Shown here: piece after piece, positions 38,876 through 49,101 of the stretch
How the letters are laid out: each line of letters starts with the position of its first letter
How positions within the stretch are numbered: the stretch's first letter is position 1
Source of the DNA: Bacteroidales bacterium
GTDB taxonomy: Bacteria; Bacteroidota; Bacteroidia; Bacteroidales; UBA12077
Reading direction: 5' to 3'
DNA length: 64,000 nucleotides
Assembly (NCBI GenBank): GCA_027859205.1
Contig: JAQIBH010000090.1
Coordinates: forward strand, 1 to 64,000
Translations under genes and position numbers: made by a program
The notes under the pieces: generated by a model
The model's database searches: none
Told to the model about the DNA's origin: nothing
Seen by the model: only the letters and a program-made list of their open reading frames with translations

Positions 38876-39373
38876 ATGAAATTACATTTCTCAGAAAAGC
38901 AGAGTTTTAGGAATGTTTGGATTCTAGTAGGCTTTATTTTAATCAATGGTCTTACTGTTTATGGGTTATACCAACAAGTATTGCTAGGAAAACCATGGGG
39001 AAATAATCCTATGTCAAATTCAGGATTAATTATCACTGAAGTGTTAGTATTTGCATTTTCTTTATGGTATTGGAATATTAAACTTGTAGTTAAAGTTCTT
39101 GATGAAGGTATTTATATTAAATTTTTAATGATGCAGTTTAAATATAAATTGATAGAATTTAATCAGATAGATACTTGTAAAGCAATTGAATATAATGCGA
39201 TTAAAGAATTTGGAGGCTGGGGAATAAAAGGAATAAAGCATAAAAAGGCATATACAACTTCTGGAAAATTTGGAGTACAATTAAAACTTAAGAATGGGAA
39301 TACTGTTTTAATAGGTACTAAAAAGCCAGATGGCTTAACTCTAGCAATAGATAAAAATCTGAATAATATTTAA
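38876..39373 (+). CDS. hypothetical membrane protein (SPFH-operon associated)
   Basis: Two N-terminal hydrophobic segments and C-terminal soluble domain; packed in operon. Confidence 0.75.
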   Translation: MKLHFSEKQSFRNVWILVGFILINGLTVYGLYQQVLLGKPWGNNPMSNSGLIITEVLVFAFSLWYWNIKLVVKVLDEGIYIKFLMMQFKYKLIEFNQIDTCKAIEYNAIKEFGGWGIKGIKHKKAYTTSGKFGVQLKLKNGNTVLIGTKKPDGLTLAIDKNLNNI

Positions 39374-39385
39374 ATTAATTAGAAA

Positions 39386-39565
39386 ATGTCTAAAAAGAAA
39401 TCTTTTGTACTTAGACTTAACGAGGATAAAATGAAAGCACTTGAAAAGTGGGCTGCGGATGAGTTTCGTAGTGCCAATGGTCAAATTGAATGGATTATTA
39501 CTAAGGCATTAAAAGATTCCAAGAGATTAAAAAAAACAGATTTATCAAATACTGATGAAGATTAA
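39386..39565 (+). CDS. Arc/ribbon-helix-helix-like DNA-binding protein (59 aa, not in ORF track)
   Basis: Translation MSKKKSFVLRLNEDKMKALEKWAADEFRSANGQIEWIITKALKDSKRLKKTDLSNTDED*; beta-strand plus two-helix pattern of Arc-type RHH proteins. Confidence 0.8.
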   Translation: MSKKKSFVLRLNEDKMKALEKWAADEFRSANGQIEWIITKALKDSKRLKKTDLSNTDED

Positions 39566-39577
39566 TATACCAAAATA

Positions 39578-40168
39578 ATGGAAAAAGAAAAGTCATCTGT
39601 AGATATTTTAAAAGAAATTGCAAAGAGAGCTAATTGGGAATTTAGTTTAACTGAAAAAACTTTAAATACTCGTTATGGAAATAGTGCGAGAAATGTAATA
39701 ATTAAGAATCATCAAATTAGTGATTCATATTTTATTTCTGCTCAAACAACTAATTTTGATAAATACAGAATTTATAGTGGTATATTTTTTCCGGTTACTG
39801 GATCCAATAATTATAAATTATTGATTCGAAAAAGGAATCAGCTCGATAAGTTTAGCTTTCGTAAAAATAGACTAAGGTTTAAAATAGGGAATAGCAGCTT
39901 TGATTCAAAAGTATATATCGAAACAAATAATGATATCGAAACACATAAGCTGTTGAGTAACTCAAAAATTCAACTAGAAATTATTGAATTTGTATATTCT
40001 GCAGATTGTTTATATGTCGGATTCAATGAAATAAATCCAGGTTTTAATAAAGATTTGGAAGGGAAGAAATTTTTATCGGTATTCATGGCATTAGGATGGA
40101 TGATTGACAAAAAAATGATTGACAAAGCATATAGACTTGGTGAATTATTAAAAAGTAAGTTTAGCTAA
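39578..40168 (+). CDS. hypothetical protein
   Basis: 196-aa ORF in the SPFH-associated operon; no motif recognised. Confidence 0.75.
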   Translation: MEKEKSSVDILKEIAKRANWEFSLTEKTLNTRYGNSARNVIIKNHQISDSYFISAQTTNFDKYRIYSGIFFPVTGSNNYKLLIRKRNQLDKFSFRKNRLRFKIGNSSFDSKVYIETNNDIETHKLLSNSKIQLEIIEFVYSADCLYVGFNEINPGFNKDLEGKKFLSVFMALGWMIDKKMIDKAYRLGELLKSKFS

Positions 40169-40179
40169 AATAAATAATT

Positions 40180-40392
40180 TTGTATAAAAATTACAAATAC
40201 ACTTGTTGGAAATGTAATGGCAAACAGTATGAAGTAGGTGAAATTAGAACCACCGGAAGCTTTATGATGAAATTATTTAATATTCAGAATATTAAGTTTA
40301 CTACGGTTACCTGTTCGAAATGTCAGTATACAGAACTATTCAAAACTGCGAGCAGTAAGTTTGGAAATGTTGTAGATTTCTTTACAAATTAG
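40180..40392 (+). CDS. small zinc-ribbon protein (DUF2082-like), TTG start
   Basis: YTCWKCNGKQYEVGEIRTTG...FTTVTCSKCQYTELFK, two CxxC knuckles. Confidence 0.75.
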   Translation: MYKNYKYTCWKCNGKQYEVGEIRTTGSFMMKLFNIQNIKFTTVTCSKCQYTELFKTASSKFGNVVDFFTN

Positions 40393-40568
40393 AAGGCAAA
40401 GATTTCATATTACTGAATGTTAGTCGATTTTGGATGATGTTTGAAAAGGTATTTTTAAATAGATTTACTAATGTTTTAACTGAATATATATTGAAAGTAA
40501 TACATTGAAAATAAAAGGTTTTACAAAGGATTATTAATTATCTTAGCAAACAATAAAATAGAAAATTA

Positions 40569-41470
40569 ATGAAAAAAATACAATTGAATTTGAGGAAGCG
40601 TTAGATGAATTTGTTGAGGAATTAAAAACTTATGTTTCTACTGAAACTGGAGATTGGACAATTAAAGGCTTTATAGATATTTATAAAAATATTTATACTA
40701 TATCTTCGGATACAAAAATAGTTTCAAAAATACTTGAGATACATATTTTTCCCGAAATTTTAAGATTTGCTGAACGGATAGGATATAAGATTATTTTAGC
40801 TGAGCATCAAAATTGGTATCCAGACTTGACTTTTGTTCATAAGCAAAATGATGCTATCAAATTCGCACTTGATTTAAAAACAACATTTCGTAGAAATAAT
40901 AAAACAGCTGGATTCACATTGGGAAGTCATGGTGCTTATTTTAAGGAGAGAGATAAGGATAAAAACATACAATTTCCATACAATCAATATACTGGACACT
41001 ATTGTTTAGGTATAATTTATACAAGAACTGACTTCGAAGAAGATTTGGCAGAAACAGAAATTTATAAAGTTAATGACTTGGAAGAGCAGTACGGAGACGT
41101 ACCAGACCCAATTGGAGAAAGGCAAGTTACTCCAATAGATAACCTAAGATCGATTACTTCAGTAATTAAAGATTTTGATTTTTTCGCTGCAGCAAAATGG
41201 AAAATTTCTAGTGACAGTCAAGGTTCAGGCAATACAGCAAATATTGGTTCAATCAATGATATAGACGATTTAAAAGCAGGCAATGGAGTTTTTAGCAAAT
41301 TAGGAGAATCGTGGTTCGATGAATATTGGATGAATTATGGCATTGCAACTATGATTAAAGATGGGGAAACTGTTATAATAACTAATATTTGGGATTTTTT
41401 AGAGTTTAAAGGTAGAACAGATTTGTTTGAAAGTGTTGTGGCAAAAGGAGCAAAAAGGAGAAAAAAATGA
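40569..41470 (+). pseudogene. EcoRV-like type II restriction endonuclease, frameshifted after the start codon as assembled
   Basis: Track ORF 40826-41470 plus upstream same-frame reading EKNTIEFEEALDEFVEELK...SSDTKIVSKILEIHIFPEILRFAERIGYKIILAEHQNWYPDLTFV. Matches remembered EcoRV blocks: YPD...LDLKTTF catalytic residues and GSGNTANIGSI. ATG at 40569 is out of frame by one base at ATG-A7-TACA. Confidence 0.85.
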
Positions 41471-42450
41471 AAATATTTGTGCCACCAATAAAATCACAAG
41501 GAATAAAAACGAAACTTGTGAAATGGATATTTTCTAATGTTGCGGAAAATAAATTTGATAGATGGGTAGAGCCATTTATGGGAACTGGTGTTGTTGCTTT
41601 TAATATACGCCCCCAAAAAGCTCTTTTATGTGATAGTAATCCACACATAATTAAATTTTATAAGGCTTTACAAACTAAGGAAATAACATCTGGCTTAGTT
41701 AGAAGTTATTTAAAAGAAGAAGGAAGTAAACTTTTAAAAACAGATGGTCAATATTATTATGAAGTACGTGAAAGATTTAATTCAGATGGAAATCCTCTTG
41801 ATTTTTTATTTTTAAGCCGTTCTTGTTTTAATGGCATGATGAGATTTAACAAAAAGGGTGGTTTTAATGTTCCTTTTTGCAAGAAGCCAAATCGATTTGC
41901 TCAAGCACTTGTGACTAAAATTACAAATCAAGTAGAAAATATTTCACAAATAATTAATAATGGAGATTTTGAATTTAAAAACCAAGATTTTAAAGAAACA
42001 TTAAAAGAAGTAGAATCTGGCGATATGGTTTATTCAGATCCTCCATACATTGGTAGACACGTTGATTACTTCGATTCTTGGTCTGAAGAAGAAGAACTAA
42101 TTTTGAATAAGGGTTTAGTTGACTCAAACGCTAAATTTATTCTTTCAACTTGGCTGAGCAATAAATATAGAATTAATGATTATGTCTTTTCAATTTGGAA
42201 AGACTCTTTCATAACAACAAAAGAACATTTTTATCATGTTGGAGGAAAAGAGGCTAATAGAAATGCAGTTTATGAAGCATTACTTTCTAATATTAAATTT
42301 GAATACAGTATTTTAAATTCAGAAATGAAATCAAGGATTGAATTAAATGAGTCGCAACTTACTATAAGTGAAAGAGAATATAAAATTCCAACTCAGTTAT
42401 CTTTAACATTAGAAGAAGAACAAAAGCATATGATACATAATAAGAAATAG
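41467..42450 (+). CDS. EcoRV-methylase-like Dam/D12-class N6-adenine DNA methyltransferase
   Basis: [84 protein letters not shown] closely match remembered M.EcoRV; ATGA overlap with endonuclease gene. Confidence 0.93.
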   Translation: MKIFVPPIKSQGIKTKLVKWIFSNVAENKFDRWVEPFMGTGVVAFNIRPQKALLCDSNPHIIKFYKALQTKEITSGLVRSYLKEEGSKLLKTDGQYYYEVRERFNSDGNPLDFLFLSRSCFNGMMRFNKKGGFNVPFCKKPNRFAQALVTKITNQVENISQIINNGDFEFKNQDFKETLKEVESGDMVYSDPPYIGRHVDYFDSWSEEEELILNKGLVDSNAKFILSTWLSNKYRINDYVFSIWKDSFITTKEHFYHVGGKEANRNAVYEALLSNIKFEYSILNSEMKSRIELNESQLTISEREYKIPTQLSLTLEEEQKHMIHNKK

Positions 42451-42553
42451 AGGCAAAATCTTAGAATAATCTTTTCTAACTTCAATTTTTTTGATTTTAA
42501 ATAAAAGTTATGTCCATCTTATATATTCCAAAATGTTACTTATTTGTCAAGCT

Positions 42554-42578
42554 TAGGAGGATGAATTTCATCCTCCTA
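42554..42578 (-). terminator. Hairpin terminator downstream of rsmE
   Basis: TAGGAGGATGAA-t-TTCATCCTCCTA. Confidence 0.65.
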
Positions 42579-43277
42579 ATTATTTATAAGATTAATTGTA
42601 TGACAAGCTACCATTCCTGCCGTTTCAGTTCTTAAACGACTTTCTCCGAGGCTTATCTCATAAAAGGCATTTTGTTTTGCTTGTACAATTTCTTCAGTAC
42701 TAAAATCTCCTTCAGGTCCAATTAATATTAAGGCATTTTCGTCTTTATTATAGATGTTTTTTAATTGGAACTTTTTATTTTCTTCGCAATGGGCAATATA
42801 TTTTTTGCAATCAGTATTCTGATTAATAAAATCATTATAAGTTGTTAAATTATTTAATTTAGGTTTATAAGCTTTAATAGATTGTTTAACGGCGGATATA
42901 ATAATTTTTTCTAATCTTTCTGGTTTAATACTTTTTCTTTCAGAATGTTCGCAAATTATTGGTGTTATTTCGTCAATTCCAATTTCGGTAGCTTTCTCAA
43001 GAAACCATTCAAAGCGATCGATATTTTTAGTAGGAGCTATGGCAATATGTAAATAATGGTTTCTTTTTCCAAACTCTTTTTTTGTATCAGTTATTTCAAC
43101 GATACATTTTTTAGGATTGGAGTCGATAATTTTAGCAGAATAAAAGCCACCTTTGCCATCTATAAGTTGAATTTCATCGTTTGTATTTAATCGTAATACC
43201 TTAATACAATGTTTTGATTCAATTTCATTAAGAGTATATAAATTACTACTTAAATCTGGTGTATAGAATAAATGCAT
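42576..43277 (-). CDS. rsmE: 16S rRNA (uracil1498-N3)-methyltransferase
   Basis: HCIKVLRL, ALILIGPEGDFSTEEI, SLGESRLRTETAGMVA. Confidence 0.95.
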   Translation of the reverse strand: MHLFYTPDLSSNLYTLNEIESKHCIKVLRLNTNDEIQLIDGKGGFYSAKIIDSNPKKCIVEITDTKKEFGKRNHYLHIAIAPTKNIDRFEWFLEKATEIGIDEITPIICEHSERKSIKPERLEKIIISAVKQSIKAYKPKLNNLTTYNDFINQNTDCKKYIAHCEENKKFQLKNIYNKDENALILIGPEGDFSTEEIVQAKQNAFYEISLGESRLRTETAGMVACHTINLINN

Positions 43278-43326
43278 TTATCTTTGTGTTTGATTAGCAA
43301 AAATAATCATTGAAAATCAATATTAA

Positions 43327-43821
43327 ATGAAAAAGATTGGATTATTATCGGATACGCATAGTAATGTTGATGAAAAAATATTGAAATTCTTTACAGATTG
43401 CGATGAAATATGGCATGCTGGTGATTTTGGCAATATCGAAACAGCAGATTTAATATCAAAATTAAAGCCTTTGAAAGGAGTGTTTGGAAATATCGATGGA
43501 CAGGAAGTAAGAATTGCATATCCAAAAATACAATCTTTTTTATGCGAAAAAGTAAATGTTTTAATGACTCATATTGGGGGATATCCGGGAAGATATGAAA
43601 AAGGAATAAAGGAGATAATAAGGGATTTAAAGCCAAAACTTTTTATCTCGGGTCACTCACATATTTTAAAAGTAATTTACGATGATAAAAATGATTTACT
43701 GCATATTAATCCAGGTGCAGCAGGCAAATCAGGTTTGCATAAATTTCAAACGGCTGTTCGATTTACTATTGATGAAGAAGAGATAAAAGACTTAGAAGTT
43801 TTTGAAAAGCTTAGGATGTAG
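43327..43821 (+). CDS. YfcE-type metallophosphoesterase
   Basis: LLSDTHSNVDE, HAGDFGN, VFGNIDG, ISGHSHILK, NPGAAGK. Confidence 0.93.
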   Translation: MKKIGLLSDTHSNVDEKILKFFTDCDEIWHAGDFGNIETADLISKLKPLKGVFGNIDGQEVRIAYPKIQSFLCEKVNVLMTHIGGYPGRYEKGIKEIIRDLKPKLFISGHSHILKVIYDDKNDLLHINPGAAGKSGLHKFQTAVRFTIDEEEIKDLEVFEKLRM

Positions 43822-44410
43822 ATTTACTTGCAATTAATCTAATAACAGATGCTTTTCCTTGATGCAATGAACTTTCGTTTAAATTTATTTCTTTTTGTTC
43901 AAGTAATTCGATGTTATGGTTTTTAAAATCATTTTGAATATCCTTTAAGCTATACAGTAAATCCATATTTTTTGGACCTCCAGATTTATTTGCGAACTGT
44001 AATTTCGAAAAACATTCCATTAGTATTTTACCATTTGGATTCAAATATTTTGAAAGTCCTGCATGAAAAGTGTGTCTAATAATAGGAGGTAGGTGAAGGT
44101 AAATAATTGATATTAAATCAAATTTATCTTTTGAACTAAATGTTTCTACTGTTGAATTAAGATAATTAATTTGAACATTGTTTTCTATTGCAAAACTAAG
44201 TGCCTTATTTTTAGCAGAATCGCTATAATCATAAGCGGTAACATCCCAACCATGGATAGCAGCGTAAACCGCATTTCTACCTTCTCCATCGCCAGGTAAT
44301 AGAATTTTACCCGGTGGATTATTCTCAATAAATGATTTAAAGAAATCGTTAGGTTTAACACCATAAATAAATTCTTCAGTTGTATACCTTGAATTCCAGG
44401 ATTCTTTCAC
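43811..44410 (-). CDS. class I SAM-dependent methyltransferase (TehB-like)
   Basis: GKILLPGDGEGRNAVYAAIHGWDVTAYDYS motif I. Confidence 0.87.
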   Translation of the reverse strand: MKESWNSRYTTEEFIYGVKPNDFFKSFIENNPPGKILLPGDGEGRNAVYAAIHGWDVTAYDYSDSAKNKALSFAIENNVQINYLNSTVETFSSKDKFDLISIIYLHLPPIIRHTFHAGLSKYLNPNGKILMECFSKLQFANKSGGPKNMDLLYSLKDIQNDFKNHNIELLEQKEINLNESSLHQGKASVIRLIASKSTS

Positions 44411-44421
44411 TATTCTTAGTT

Positions 44422-47400
44422 TTAGTTAATTTCTTTATTTATACCTTTTTCTTCACTCTGTTGTTCATTTTCCTTTGGGTTATCTTCTATATTTTTTTCT
44501 TTTGGATCATTGTCAAGTTCTTTTTCAATTTGTTCAATTTGTAGTTTTTCTTGTTCCAATCTTTTTAGTTCTTCTGCTTTTGCTTCTTGAGCTTCCTCAA
44601 ATAACCTCATATTACGTAGGAATTGAACTTTGTTTTGTTCAGTTGCAATAATGTATCTATATGGTGTTTCTCCTTTTGGTGTTTTCAGTTTTCTTGATCT
44701 TTTCCTTATATTTTGTATTACATTAACAAAGTTTTTATTATTTGAGAGTGTTTGCATAACACCTCGAGTATAAGAAAAGTAATAATAATCTTTATTTGGA
44801 AGTTCAAAATAAAACTTCATAATATCACCACTTCTTCTTTTTAGAATTTGTAAGTATCCATTTACGTATTTATTAATAGGTTTATTATTTATGGTAGCAA
44901 TTCCAATTTTCCCATAATTAAGATAAGATCCTGTTTCGGTATACCAATTAAATTTCACACTTCCTAAAAGAACTGTATGTTGAGTCGATTTTGGTAATTT
45001 TGCTTCGTTGGTATACAGCATTAATTGATCTTTAAACACTTCATAGTCATTTTTTCCTACTAATTCGTTCATGTTTTTTTCAAAAAACCTTGAAGTTAGA
45101 CTCATCGGATCGAGACTTTGAGCAGACTGTAATTCGTACACTAAAGTATCAAGAGCTGCATCAGAGATAAATAAATCAAGACCTAAAATTAATTTGGTTT
45201 TGATTTCATTTTTCTCAAGTTTATGATTTACTGAACCTACCGGAGATAATTTTATTTGTCCTAAATCAATTCCTAAATTAACTTTGCCTTCTCCATGCTG
45301 TAAACAAAGATCTTTTTGTAAAGTAACTACATTCCCCGAAGTGTCAGGGTTTAAATGTTTGGATCTTTCTGCAATAATATATTTTTTTGAATTTTTGTTA
45401 TAAAATAAAAATCCAGTCGCATCTACTAATGCAATATCGTTTGGATCTCTTCTTCTGTCTAAAAATCTTGAATAAATATGTGAAGAGTCTATTGTTATAA
45501 AACTTGCAGCATGTAATCCTCTGCCACTAATACTTTTTGTTGTTTTTGATATCGGAATATAAATACTATCTGGATTTATTTCACTTTTGAAATAGGCATA
45601 ATTTGGTTCTTTTACCGGGCAACCATGTTCTAATTTAACGCCTCCATTAAATGTTAAACGTCTTCTGTTGGCATATAAAATAACATCTCCTCGATAATTA
45701 TAAACGGGGCTTAATGTGAAATTATCTTCTTTTATAATTTTACTTTTAGCTACAGTCTGGTATGAACTGTCTACAAAAATATCTGTAAAATGAATGTTTT
45801 GGATTTCTTTATTTTCGTCAATATAGTCATAGTCTCCTGTTCCAAGATATTTGTAGCGACCTTTTATATTTATTTTAGCCTTATATATTTTATGATATCT
45901 ATTCTTTGTATTAGCAATTATCTCAGAATTTTTTAAGGTTTGAATTTCGGCAACATGCCCAATGGTTACATTATTTTTATCGGGGAATATAAGTGCATCG
46001 GCTACTTTAATGTATTCAACTTGAGAAGCGCTAATAATGCTATCTCTCAATTTATATGTTGATTTTGTTGATGCAAATCGAAGCGAATCCTGACTGCGAT
46101 GAATTGACATGAATAAGGCACCAGGTAGATTATCATCTTTTAATTTAGCTAATTCTCGAATTTCTTGTGAGGCTGTTGAATCAACTTGCGGACTAGACTC
46201 AATAGCTATTTCATCATTTGCTATATTCCAATCAAATTTGTCCAGGTAGCTTAAATACAAATGCTTTGGAAACTTTGCAATTGTAAATGGTTCGTTAGAG
46301 TTAAAATTTCCTATTTGGGTTGAAAAATCAACTTTCCCATTCACATTTTCAGTTATAAAATTGAAATCAGTCTTTTTTAATGATTTTAAACTGAATGTTG
46401 TTGAATCTGAGTTAAACGAATTAGATTCAAAATTAAAAAAGTTAGATTTTAATTCGGCCTTTTCAAGATTCATTGTACCTGAGCCAGTTAATCCAATTGG
46501 TTGAATAATAAGTGAGCCTGAAAGAAGAGAATTATTTCCAAACATAATGAACGGATCTCCTTTTTGCTCTGCGTACATAATATTTTTATATGGATACCAG
46601 CTAATATAAACTTCGCTTGAGCTCAATTCCGGAAACTCGATTCCGGAGGTTCGCTGCGCAAGTGTAAAGTCATTCGCATGAATATTTGTTGAATCGGGGA
46701 AGAAAATAATATCATCAGTTTGCGCTTTCGCTGTTAAATATTCCAAAGTTCCAGAGCCTTTTAAACCTTTGTTGCTTAAATCAATAATATTGTAGTATGT
46801 TCCTTTACCTTCATAAAGAGGAAATCCTTCATCAGGAGTATTTCGCTTAAAGCCAAGTGAATTATCAGGACGCTGATAAATTGCATCGTTAAAAGGTGGG
46901 AATATATTTGAAGAATTAAAACGACCGTCGAATCTTAAGCCCTTTGAAGAAAAATTGTCCAAACTGTCTATTACAAATGGATCAAGTTCAAAATAGAAAC
47001 TGTCTCTTTTATAAATACCATCGTAAATTTGCGGATCATCGTAGTATACAAAGGAATTATCATAACTTTTAAAAATAGGATATTCAGGAAATCGTTTAAA
47101 TCCCGATTTGTTATATGGTTTATCAATATATAAATCTCCTGTAATTACTTCAATTTTATTTTGGATCAAGTCCAAAAGAGGATTATTATACATATCGCGT
47201 TCTTCTGTTTGAACCTTTATTTCTAGTGAGTTTATATTCGAAAGGCTGATTCTAAAAGTGTCGTAATGAAAATAGAATTCTTGACCATAAAATGTAAATA
47301 ATCCAGCTTCAACAATTCCAGCAAAACTAAAATCCCTGTTCTTTTGCATTATTATTTGGTTATCTTGCGGGTAAATGGCAACATTCTGGGAATCAGATAG

Positions 47401-49080
47401 AAATATTTGAGGTATTCCTTTTATTTCGAGATTGTAGTTATTCAAATCTAGTACACCATTATGATTTAAACCTTCGGTTATTGAATTAAACTTTATTACA
47501 TCATAGTCAATCTTGCCATATCGAGCATCCATAAAATCATAAAGTTTTTGCTTAATTATAGCTTCATCTTTATCGGCATCATAAAAAACAAATCCATCAA
47601 CACTTAGATACATTAACATTTGTTTAATCTGGTAATCATCATATTTTAGAAAACGCGCTAATTCTTCTCCTGAAAATGTTTCTGAGTTTATTTTTTTCGA
47701 AAAGTTTTTTAAAACATAAAGTGGATGAAATTCATCTCTTAGCATAATTCTTTCAAACTCCATCAGATTAAAAAAGTTTGAAGAAGTAAATGTTGCATTT
47801 CCAATTGCTCCACCTCGCTTTTTCGTTAGATAAATTTTATCTTCATTTATTCGCCATAGCAATTGATCAAAACTCATTGATATTTGATGGTATGAATTAA
47901 AGTATGGACTTTTTGATACAATTCTTTCTGATGGAGTTAAAGATACCTCCTTTAGTTTCGAAGTATAATTTAATGAAACCCCAGGGTGGAAAATCGAATC
48001 ATTTTTTAAACGTATTGTTATTTGTGCGTTATTGGAAACAATTCGACCTTGCTTAAACATATAAGTATTTGAAACAGCAGTAATTATTGTTGTATCATTT
48101 TTTTGAATATAAAGATGTGCTAGATTATTTTGATCTCCAGAACCAAGTAAGTTAGCACCTTTCATTGAAAATCCACCATCGTAATTTATGTCAGGATAAA
48201 TATTTTCTATGTGAAACCTCTTCTGATATGAATTGAACTCAGGGTAAATAGCTCTGTCAGCAGTTATTACGTGAACTACTTGATCAGATAATCTTCCTAG
48301 TATTGGTTCGTCAAAATAAATTTTATTATAGAAGGTTACAGAATCAGCTGTATATCCTGATTTTGTGAAATTTATTTTATAATTTTTTAGAATGGCATTT
48401 ACACTATTTGCTTCATAATCGGCTCTTTCCCAGTTAACAATACCATTTATTCCATGCCATTTATTAGTTGTAGGATAAAACTCGCCAGAGGTTTCAAAAA
48501 TATTAATAGAATCTTTTTTTATCCTACAAGTCAAGTTAGTTTTTTTAAATACTATTTTTAATTCTTTATCAACTATAATTTCAAAATCTTTTGAGCTTGT
48601 TTCCCAATTTGTTGAGTATGAGCTGTATAAAATATTTCTTTCAATTAATGATTTTGAATTATTAAAATAACCAGTGATTACTCTTAGTGGGAATTTTTCG
48701 TTTTCAAAAATATAATATATACCTTTTTCCCAGTTATCGTAATGTTTTAAGGCTTCTTCTGAACGATAAAAGGCCATCACTATATCAAAGTATTTTGTAA
48801 AATGAGGATTACGACGGGCTTTGTTTTTTAACATTAAATTACAAACATCAATAAATCGATCTTTAATATCATTAGAATAGTAACCTATATTCCATCTTTC
48901 GAGGAATATTTTTAGACTATCCTCTTCGTGTTCTGGTAAATTTCTATTAACAAATCCTTCAAATTGTTCAATAAATATTGTTGAGTCTTTTTGAAATTCC
49001 TTTATATCTTGAGCAGATGTGGTTATTGCAATTAAACTCAAAATAGTAAAGAAGAAACTTTTAAATAAATAATTTTTCAT
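44422..49080 (-). CDS. very large (1552 aa) exported protein of unknown function
   Basis: Uninterrupted ORF with signal peptide MKNYLFKSFFFTILSLIAITTSAQ; beta-rich; Glu/Lys-rich C-terminal tail. Confidence 0.88.
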   Translation of the reverse strand: MKNYLFKSFFFTILSLIAITTSAQDIKEFQKDSTIFIEQFEGFVNRNLPEHEEDSLKIFLERWNIGYYSNDIKDRFIDVCNLMLKNKARRNPHFTKYFDIVMAFYRSEEALKHYDNWEKGIYYIFENEKFPLRVITGYFNNSKSLIERNILYSSYSTNWETSSKDFEIIVDKELKIVFKKTNLTCRIKKDSINIFETSGEFYPTTNKWHGINGIVNWERADYEANSVNAILKNYKINFTKSGYTADSVTFYNKIYFDEPILGRLSDQVVHVITADRAIYPEFNSYQKRFHIENIYPDINYDGGFSMKGANLLGSGDQNNLAHLYIQKNDTTIITAVSNTYMFKQGRIVSNNAQITIRLKNDSIFHPGVSLNYTSKLKEVSLTPSERIVSKSPYFNSYHQISMSFDQLLWRINEDKIYLTKKRGGAIGNATFTSSNFFNLMEFERIMLRDEFHPLYVLKNFSKKINSETFSGEELARFLKYDDYQIKQMLMYLSVDGFVFYDADKDEAIIKQKLYDFMDARYGKIDYDVIKFNSITEGLNHNGVLDLNNYNLEIKGIPQIFLSDSQNVAIYPQDNQIIMQKNRDFSFAGIVEAGLFTFYGQEFYFHYDTFRISLSNINSLEIKVQTEERDMYNNPLLDLIQNKIEVITGDLYIDKPYNKSGFKRFPEYPIFKSYDNSFVYYDDPQIYDGIYKRDSFYFELDPFVIDSLDNFSSKGLRFDGRFNSSNIFPPFNDAIYQRPDNSLGFKRNTPDEGFPLYEGKGTYYNIIDLSNKGLKGSGTLEYLTAKAQTDDIIFFPDSTNIHANDFTLAQRTSGIEFPELSSSEVYISWYPYKNIMYAEQKGDPFIMFGNNSLLSGSLIIQPIGLTGSGTMNLEKAELKSNFFNFESNSFNSDSTTFSLKSLKKTDFNFITENVNGKVDFSTQIGNFNSNEPFTIAKFPKHLYLSYLDKFDWNIANDEIAIESSPQVDSTASQEIRELAKLKDDNLPGALFMSIHRSQDSLRFASTKSTYKLRDSIISASQVEYIKVADALIFPDKNNVTIGHVAEIQTLKNSEIIANTKNRYHKIYKAKINIKGRYKYLGTGDYDYIDENKEIQNIHFTDIFVDSSYQTVAKSKIIKEDNFTLSPVYNYRGDVILYANRRRLTFNGGVKLEHGCPVKEPNYAYFKSEINPDSIYIPISKTTKSISGRGLHAASFITIDSSHIYSRFLDRRRDPNDIALVDATGFLFYNKNSKKYIIAERSKHLNPDTSGNVVTLQKDLCLQHGEGKVNLGIDLGQIKLSPVGSVNHKLEKNEIKTKLILGLDLFISDAALDTLVYELQSAQSLDPMSLTSRFFEKNMNELVGKNDYEVFKDQLMLYTNEAKLPKSTQHTVLLGSVKFNWYTETGSYLNYGKIGIATINNKPINKYVNGYLQILKRRSGDIMKFYFELPNKDYYYFSYTRGVMQTLSNNKNFVNVIQNIRKRSRKLKTPKGETPYRYIIATEQNKVQFLRNMRLFEEAQEAKAEELKRLEQEKLQIEQIEKELDNDPKEKNIEDNPKENEQQSEEKGINKEIN

Positions 49081-49101
49081 CGTGTATGATTTTTTACGAT
49101 T

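Noticed and set aside
40826-41470. Taking the track start at 40826 as the true endonuclease start
   Set aside because: It would delete the YPD catalytic segment and the N-terminal EcoRV-like blocks that are clearly encoded upstream in the same frame.
40393-42450. Depletion of GATATC as support for an active EcoRV-like system
   Set aside because: Many GATATC sites are visible across the window; I could not do an exact count, and methylated sites need not be depleted.
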